Source of the DNA: DATACN01 sp038215095
GTDB taxonomy: Bacteria > Actinomycetota > Thermoleophilia > Solirubrobacterales > Thermoleophilaceae
Length of the DNA stretch: 35,105 bases
Assembly (NCBI GenBank): GCA_038215095.1
Contig: JBBQRG010000028.1
Location: forward strand, 1 to 35,105
Direction of reading: 5' to 3'
Shown here one piece after another: positions 31,323 to 35,105 of this stretch. The notes under the pieces are model-generated. The model did not search any database and was not told the DNA's origin. It saw only the letters and a list, made by a program, of their open reading frames with translations. Position 1 is the stretch's first letter. Each line of letters begins with the position of its first letter. Both the position numbers and the translations under genes were made by a program.

Positions 31323-31505
31323 ATGATTGGAATGCCAGGACCCATGGAGATGATCGTGCTCCTCGGAGTAGCGCTCATGATCTTCGGACCCAAGAAGCTG
31401 CCGGACCTAGGCAAGTCGCTTGGCTCAGGGCTGCGTAGCTTCAAGGAGTCGGTCAGCGGCGACGAGTCCACCGAGGCCCGTCTCGAGAAGCCCAAGGAGC
31501 TTTAG
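31323..31505 (+). CDS. tatA: Sec-independent translocase subunit TatA/TatE
   Basis: A 60-residue Tat pore component. A short membrane helix (MEMIVLLGVALMIFG, residues ~8-22) is followed by the family FGPKKLPDLGKSLGSGLRSFK amphipathic helix and an acidic tail. No tatB or tatC lies nearby, so they must be elsewhere. It follows two exported ferritin-like genes whose signals have degenerate Tat motifs. Confidence 0.93.
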   Translation: MIGMPGPMEMIVLLGVALMIFGPKKLPDLGKSLGSGLRSFKESVSGDESTEARLEKPKEL

Positions 31506-31526
31506 GTACGCCTTAGGGCCCGCTCA

Positions 31527-31532
31527 TAGGTT
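31527..31532 (+). promoter_or_regulatory. Candidate -10 box of the sigma factor gene
   Basis: TAGGTT, 7 bases before the GTG at 31540. It overlaps an in-frame TTG at 31531, arguing against that codon. Confidence 0.5.
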
Positions 31533-31539
31533 GGCCGGC

Positions 31540-32397
31540 GTGACGATCGAAGCCCTCACCGCGCCGGACCCGACAGTCGACGCTCTTCAGCAGTTCCTGG
31601 ACGGGATTGCGAAGACCCGGCTGCTCACCGCCAGCGAGGAGGTTGTGCTCGCCAAGCGCATCGAGCGCGGCGACCTCGCGGCCAAGGAGCGCATGATCGA
31701 GGCCAACCTCAGGTTGGTGGTTTCGATCGCCAAGCGTTACCGCAATCAGGGCTTGCCCTTCCTGGACCTGATCCAGGAAGGGTCCATCGGCCTGGTGCGC
31801 GCAGTCGAGAAGTTCGACTACCGCAAGGGCTTCAAGTTCTCGACCTACGCCACCTGGTGGATCCGCCAGGCCATCTCGCGCGCGCTCTCCGACAAGGGCC
31901 GCACGATCCGGATCCCGATCCACATCGACAACATCCTGAAGAAGCTGGACGGCGCCCAGCGCAAGCTCCAGGCCAGCGGCGACCGCGACCCGACGGTCGA
32001 AGAGGTGGCCTCCATGGCCGGCATCGACCCCGTCGAGGCCGACCTGATCATGCGCGCCGCGCAGCCGCTCGTGTCACTGGACAAGCCGGTCGGCGACGAC
32101 GCCGACGCCGCCCAGTTCGGCGACCTGCTCGAGGACGAGGGCAGCGCTTCCCCGCACGACATTGCAGCCGAGGGGATGATGCACGAGCGCCTTGCCGACG
32201 TGCTCGAGAACCTCTCCTACCGCGAGCGCCGCATCGTCGAGATGCGCTACGGACTGCGCGATGAGCAGCCGAAGACGCTCGACCAGACCGCCCGCGTCTT
32301 CGGCCTCACCCGCGAGCGCACCCGCCAGATCGAGGAGGCCGCGCTGCGCAAGCTCGGCTCCCTCGCCGAAGCCCAGGGCCTCCGCGACGCCGCGTAG
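31540..32397 (+). CDS. RpoD/SigA-like sigma factor (sigma-70 family)
   Basis: A 285-residue sigma factor of the primary or group 2 class. Region 1.2 (VDALQQFLDGIAKTRLLTASEE), region 2 with EANLRLVVSIAKRYRNQGLPFLDLIQEGSIGL and the KFDYRKGFKFSTYATWWIRQAISRAL core, region 3 (IRIPIHI) and region 4 with the DQTARVFGLTRERTRQIEEAALRKL helix-turn-helix are complete. It lacks the long acidic region 1.1 of E. coli RpoD, so it may be a group 2 factor or a compact housekeeping factor. GTG 31540 is favoured by the upstream TANNNT box. Confidence 0.92.
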   Translation: MTIEALTAPDPTVDALQQFLDGIAKTRLLTASEEVVLAKRIERGDLAAKERMIEANLRLVVSIAKRYRNQGLPFLDLIQEGSIGLVRAVEKFDYRKGFKFSTYATWWIRQAISRALSDKGRTIRIPIHIDNILKKLDGAQRKLQASGDRDPTVEEVASMAGIDPVEADLIMRAAQPLVSLDKPVGDDADAAQFGDLLEDEGSASPHDIAAEGMMHERLADVLENLSYRERRIVEMRYGLRDEQPKTLDQTARVFGLTRERTRQIEEAALRKLGSLAEAQGLRDAA

Positions 32398-32406
32398 CCG
32401 GATACC

Positions 32407-32468
32407 GTCGCTCTCCTGCGTCCTCGGTCGCTCGCGTGCAGTCGCACGCGTCGCTCCCTGCGTCCTTG
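32407..32468 (+). repeat. Imperfect direct repeat around a hairpin, after the sigma gene
   Basis: CGTCGCTCTCCTGCGTCCT (from 32407) returns as CGTCGCTCCCTGCGTCCT (from 32450) with one base missing. Between them, CGCGTGC (32433-32439) pairs with GCACGCG (32444-32450) around a 4-base loop. The hairpin may terminate the sigma transcript. Confidence 0.55.
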
Positions 32469-32549
32469 GATAGCTCGGTCTCCGGCTCCGCGGATCCGCC
32501 ACTAGGGTTCGCGCGACGAGCCGAAATCAATGGTCGCCTCTCAACTCAA

Positions 32550-32641
32550 CGCTCGCTGAGCTGCTCGGATATCAAGTAGCCCGCGAGGCTTGGCCGGAGT
32601 GGTTGGACGAGCTGGCTGCCGAAATCGCGTCCGTCAGCTAG
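32550..32641 (+). pseudogene. Possible protein-coding fragment
   Basis: The + frame ending at TAG 32639-32641 reads LAELLGYQVAREAWPEWL and DELAAEIASVS, which has the look of a helical protein C-terminus. No ATG, GTG or TTG start is found upstream in frame within this intergenic space. I do not recognise the family; it may be the tail of a lost gene, or chance. Confidence 0.25.
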
Positions 32642-32657
32642 GTCCGCACCAGGCCGC

Positions 32658-32663
32658 TAGGCT
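32658..32663 (+). promoter_or_regulatory. Candidate -10 box of the MaoC-pair operon
   Basis: TAGGCT, 9 bases before the TTG at 32673. Confidence 0.4.
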
Positions 32664-32672
32664 GCCGCGCCG

Positions 32673-33119
32673 TTGGCAGTCGACGACAGCGCAAAGGGCA
32701 AGACCTACGAGCCGCACCTCTACGAGGTCGGCAAGGAGAAGATCAAGGAATTCGCCTGGGCAGTGGGCGAGGACAACCCGATCTACTTCGACCGTGAGGC
32801 CGCCCGGGCCGCGGGCTTTCGCGACGTGCCGGCGCCGCCGATGTTCGCGGTCGTCTACTCGGCGGGCTCGCTCGGGCCGGCCGTGCTCGACCCGGAGGTG
32901 GGCATCAACTTCGCGATGATGGTCCACGGGGGCCAGGAGTTCGCCTGGGGGGAGCCGGTCTGCGCGGGCGACACGATCACCACCGAGACCGAGGTCAAGG
33001 AGATCTACGAGGACGGCGGCAAGGGCTTCTACGTCTTTGCGTCCGTCTCGACGAACCAGGACGGCGCCGAGGTCGTGCGTGGGACGTGGACCAACATCGT
33101 GAGGGGGGTCGCCGGGTGA
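32673..33119 (+). CDS. MaoC_dehydrat_N (FAS1-like dehydratase) protein, HadA/HadC-like
   Basis: A 148-residue hot-dog fold protein of the type that pairs with a MaoC dehydratase. The segment IKEFAWAVGEDNPIYFDREAA (~residues 27-47), then VPAPPMFAVV and HGGQEFAWGEPV, is typical of the N-terminal, non-catalytic subunit as in mycobacterial HadA. TTG 32673 is the start. The GTG of the next gene overlaps its stop. The substrate chain length cannot be told from sequence. Confidence 0.88.
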   Translation: MAVDDSAKGKTYEPHLYEVGKEKIKEFAWAVGEDNPIYFDREAARAAGFRDVPAPPMFAVVYSAGSLGPAVLDPEVGINFAMMVHGGQEFAWGEPVCAGDTITTETEVKEIYEDGGKGFYVFASVSTNQDGAEVVRGTWTNIVRGVAG

Positions 33120-33487
33120 AGGTCGACCTGAAGGTCACGCCCGACAAGTACCTGCCCCACCGGTATGCGGGCGCCAGCGGCGACTTCAACCCGATCCACA
33201 TCGACCCGGAGTTCGCCAAGCAGCTCGGCCTGCCGGGCAACATCCTGCACGGCCTCTACACGATGTCGCAGGTGGCTCGGGCGACCGTGCAGGCCGCCGG
33301 CGGCGACCCCCGCAAGCTCAGGCGGCTGTCGGTGCAGTTCCGCGGCATGGGCTTCCCCGAGCAGGAGATCAGCGTGACCGGGGAGGTCAAGGAGGAACGC
33401 GAGGGCACGGTCGTGATCGACACCGTGGCCGAGCAGGGCGGCAACCAGATCATCCGCAACGCCGAAGCCGAGCTCAAGCTCGACTAG
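33116..33487 (+). CDS. MaoC-like (R)-specific enoyl/3-hydroxyacyl dehydratase, HadB-like
   Basis: A 123-residue hot-dog dehydratase with the hydratase-2 motif YAGASGDFNPIHIDPEFAK (~residues 17-35); the Asp and His of DFNPIH are the catalytic pair. PGNILHGLYTMS follows. With the preceding subunit it should form a HadAB-type heterodimer acting in fatty-acid synthesis or degradation. It starts with a GTG overlapping the upstream stop (GTGA). Its end coincides with a decayed gene on the - strand: the stop codons of both lie in the palindrome CGACTAGTCG. Confidence 0.9.
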   Translation: MKVDLKVTPDKYLPHRYAGASGDFNPIHIDPEFAKQLGLPGNILHGLYTMSQVARATVQAAGGDPRKLRRLSVQFRGMGFPEQEISVTGEVKEEREGTVVIDTVAEQGGNQIIRNAEAELKLD

Positions 33488-33905
33488 TCGCTGCGGCGCA
33501 GCCACAGCGAAGCGTGGGCGCTGCATCGCCGTGGTGACCACGGCCACCAGCTCGGCGCTCGTCGCGTCCACGTCGAGCTCCAGCCGCAGGTGCCGGCTGA
33601 ACGCCTCGAGTGTGCGCGCGGCGTCGTAGTTGTGCCTGTACAAGCGCCTGTCCACGGCGGTCTGGATGCGGCGGCGGGCGGGCCCGAACGCGGCGGTCAC
33701 GAGCAGGGTCGAGCCGGCGACCGCCAGCTGTGAGCCGTTGGTGACCCAGTCGAAGGCCTGCTGGAGCAGCAGCACCGCGCCGACGTAAGTGGCGGCGAGG
33801 GTGGCCGTCAGCCGCCGTAGACGAGCGTGCGGTTGACGACTGTGTTGATGTCGTGAGGCGGTAGCGAAGCATCGCCAGGGCGATGCCGCCCGCGCTCGGC
33901 GCCCC
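33484..33905 (-). pseudogene. Decayed sensor histidine kinase-like gene
   Basis: This 500-base gap before hrcA holds a - strand remnant. The order RYRL / DINTVVNRTLVYG / LTATLAATYVGAVLLLQ / FGPARRRIQTAVDRRLYRHNYDAARTLEAF... / AHASLWLRRSD, then a stop, follows a family of membrane sensor kinases whose motif RYRLYDIDRVINRTLVYG is well known. Each section lies in a different frame, with breaks near 33855, 33813 and 33519, so the gene is dead. The N-terminal membrane part and any kinase core are missing. The family call is inference from the conserved segments. Confidence 0.65.
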
Positions 33906-33973
33906 ACGCCGCAAAGGTTGCCAGCCGAGCGTCCGGAGACCGTTACGGGAGCCGTGCGGGGGTACGGCGCGGA

Positions 33974-33979
33974 TAACCT
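33974..33979 (+). promoter_or_regulatory. Candidate -10 box of hrcA
   Basis: TAACCT, 7 bases before the GTG at 33987. I see no CIRCE operator (inverted TTAGCACTC) between this box and the decayed gene. Confidence 0.5.
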
Positions 33980-33986
33980 CGGTGGC

Positions 33987-35012
33987 GTGCAGATAAGCAC
34001 GCGACAGAGCATCATCCTCAGGAAGGTGGTCGAGGGCCACGTGGAGCTCGACCAGCCGGTCGGCTCGCGTTGGATCGCCGAGCAGTCCGACGTGCCGTGG
34101 GGGCCGTCGACCGTCCGGTCCGAGCTGGCCCGGCTCGAGGACGCCGGCCTGCTCCAGCACCCGCACACCTCCGCCGGGCGGGTGCCCACCGACACGGGCT
34201 ATCGCCACTACGTGGACGAGCTGCTCAGCGAGGGCAAGCTGCCGGTGCCACGGAAGGGCATCGAGCTGCCGGCCGTGCGTCGCGAGGTCGAGGACGCCAT
34301 GCAGGCCGCCACCGAGCAGCTCTCGCAGGTCACCAACCTGCTGGCGCTCGTGACCGCGCCTCCGATCGAGACCGCCACGATCCACCGCGTCGAGGTGCTG
34401 CTGCTCCAGCCACAGGTGGCGATGGTGGTGGTGATCACCTCGACGGGCGGCGTCACCAAGCGCGTCGTTTCCTACGACCGGCCGCTCGACCCGGGGCTCG
34501 TGGACTGGGCCGCGAGCTACCTGAACGAGGCGCTCGGCGGCATGGGGGTCGGTTCGCGTCTGCTGCACAACCGCCTCACCGACGCGTCGCTCTCGTCCCT
34601 CGAGCGCGACTTCCTCGGCACGCTCGGACCGGCCTTCACCGAGCTCGAGGGCACCGCGGAAAGCACCCTCTTCATGGACGGCGCGGCGCGGCTGATGGCC
34701 GAGAACCGCTTCCAGGAGCTGTCGCAGCTCGCCGGGCTGATGGACGCGCTGGAGCGGCGGGTGACGCTGCTCTCGGTACTGCGCGAGTCGCTCGAACGGC
34801 CGAGCCTCTACCTGCGCATCGGTGGCGAGATCGCGGTGCCGGAGCTGCGCTCGCTGAGCTTCGTGGCCGCCGGCTACGGGCTGGCGCGGCGCAACCTGGG
34901 CGCGGTAAGCGTGGTGGGCCCGGTGCGGATGGACTACCCGCTGGCGATCGCCGCCGTGCGCCAAGCCGCGGGCGAGCTGTCGCGCTACGTGGCAGAGGTC
35001 TACGACGAGTAG
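33987..35012 (+). CDS. hrcA: Heat-inducible transcription repressor HrcA
   Basis: Represses chaperone genes by binding CIRCE operators. The 341-residue protein has the winged-helix N-terminus (STRQSIILRKVVEGHVELDQ, then GPSTVRSELARLEDAGLLQH and PHTSAGRVPTDTGYRHYVDEL, residues ~4-80) and the GAF-like dimerisation domain with a C-terminal GPVRMDYPLAIAAVRQAAGEL. GTG 33987 is chosen because it puts QISTRQS at the N-terminus and has a leaderless-type box. dnaJ follows 3 bases later, the common hrcA-dnaJ order. Confidence 0.96.
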   Translation: MQISTRQSIILRKVVEGHVELDQPVGSRWIAEQSDVPWGPSTVRSELARLEDAGLLQHPHTSAGRVPTDTGYRHYVDELLSEGKLPVPRKGIELPAVRREVEDAMQAATEQLSQVTNLLALVTAPPIETATIHRVEVLLLQPQVAMVVVITSTGGVTKRVVSYDRPLDPGLVDWAASYLNEALGGMGVGSRLLHNRLTDASLSSLERDFLGTLGPAFTELEGTAESTLFMDGAARLMAENRFQELSQLAGLMDALERRVTLLSVLRESLERPSLYLRIGGEIAVPELRSLSFVAAGYGLARRNLGAVSVVGPVRMDYPLAIAAVRQAAGELSRYVAEVYDE

Positions 35013-35015
35013 CCG

Positions 35016-35105
35016 ATGCGGCGCGATCCCTACGAGATCCTGGGCGTCGCCCGCGACGCCGACGAGCGGCAGGTCAAGAAGGCCTTCCGCGCGCTGGCGC
35101 GCGAG
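35016..35105 (+). CDS. dnaJ: Chaperone DnaJ, N-terminal part (cut by window end)
   Basis: The first 30 residues of a J domain: RRDPYEILGVARDADERQVK and KAFRALARE match helices I and II of DnaJ. The HPD motif lies beyond the window. ATG 35016 is 3 bases after the hrcA stop, so the two are co-transcribed. Confidence 0.92.
   Translation, partial: MRRDPYEILGVARDADERQVKKAFRALARE

Noticed and set aside
32588..32665. tRNA-like text (GGAGTGGTTGGACGAG) downstream of the sigma gene
   Set aside because: It resembles a Leu/Ser D arm, but no anticodon stem, TTCGA loop or pairing acceptor ends can be found.
33920..33990. CIRCE operator before hrcA
   Set aside because: No TTAGCACTC inverted repeat is found in the sequence between the decayed kinase and the hrcA start.

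Overview
The window is a gene-dense, very G+C-rich stretch of a bacterial chromosome with core housekeeping genes. The order rplU-rpmA-obg-proB-(MATE)-proA-nadD-rsfS, the rpsT/murJ-lepA-hrcA-dnaJ neighbourhood, frequent GTG/TTG starts and the protein wording all point to an actinobacterium. I infer the class Thermoleophilia (Solirubrobacterales-like) from recalled protein features only; a marker-gene tree would decide it. Nothing marks it as plasmid or phage.

Layout. 1-7912: ribosomal proteins L21 and L27, the Obg GTPase, a small lipoprotein, proline biosynthesis (proB, proA) split by a MATE transporter, NAD synthesis (nadD), ribosome silencing factor (rsfS) and a DUF1697 protein, all on +. 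7884-11488 (- strand): an ECF42-type sigma factor with its DGPF/YCII partner, a tRNA-Ala(GGC) wedged between a damaged PD-(D/E)XK homing-type endonuclease gene and a Phd-like antitoxin fragment, then an LtrA membrane protein with a coupled 52-residue membrane peptide. 11525-20865 (+): leuS, a membrane protein, then a SLOG protein, an Orn/Lys/Arg decarboxylase, agmatinase and acylphosphatase (a putative agmatine/putrescine route), then the DNA-uptake genes comEA and comEC. 20942-24965: a VOC protein, holA, an RTX beta-roll protein facing a Tat-exported phospholipase C-like enzyme, and rpsT. 24980-35105 (+): murJ, glyoxalase I-like protein, lepA, a secreted protein, two exported ferritin-like proteins, tatA, a primary-like sigma factor, a MaoC/Had-type dehydratase pair, a decayed histidine kinase, hrcA and the start of dnaJ.

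Three things stand out. (1) At least fifteen genes have a TANNNT box ending 6-10 bases before the start codon. This is the layout of leaderless mRNAs and would make that the main mode of initiation here; the ferritin pair, tatA and the DGPF gene instead have Shine-Dalgarno leaders. (2) One reading frame on the - strand runs from a PD-(D/E)XK nuclease straight through an intact tRNA-Ala gene into an antitoxin-like domain, with one frameshift near the nuclease N-terminus. It looks like a tRNA-targeting mobile nuclease or its scar, and is the best candidate for something undescribed. (3) Two paralogous ferritin-like proteins with complete di-iron ligand sets and degenerate twin-arginine motifs sit directly before tatA and a sigma factor gene.
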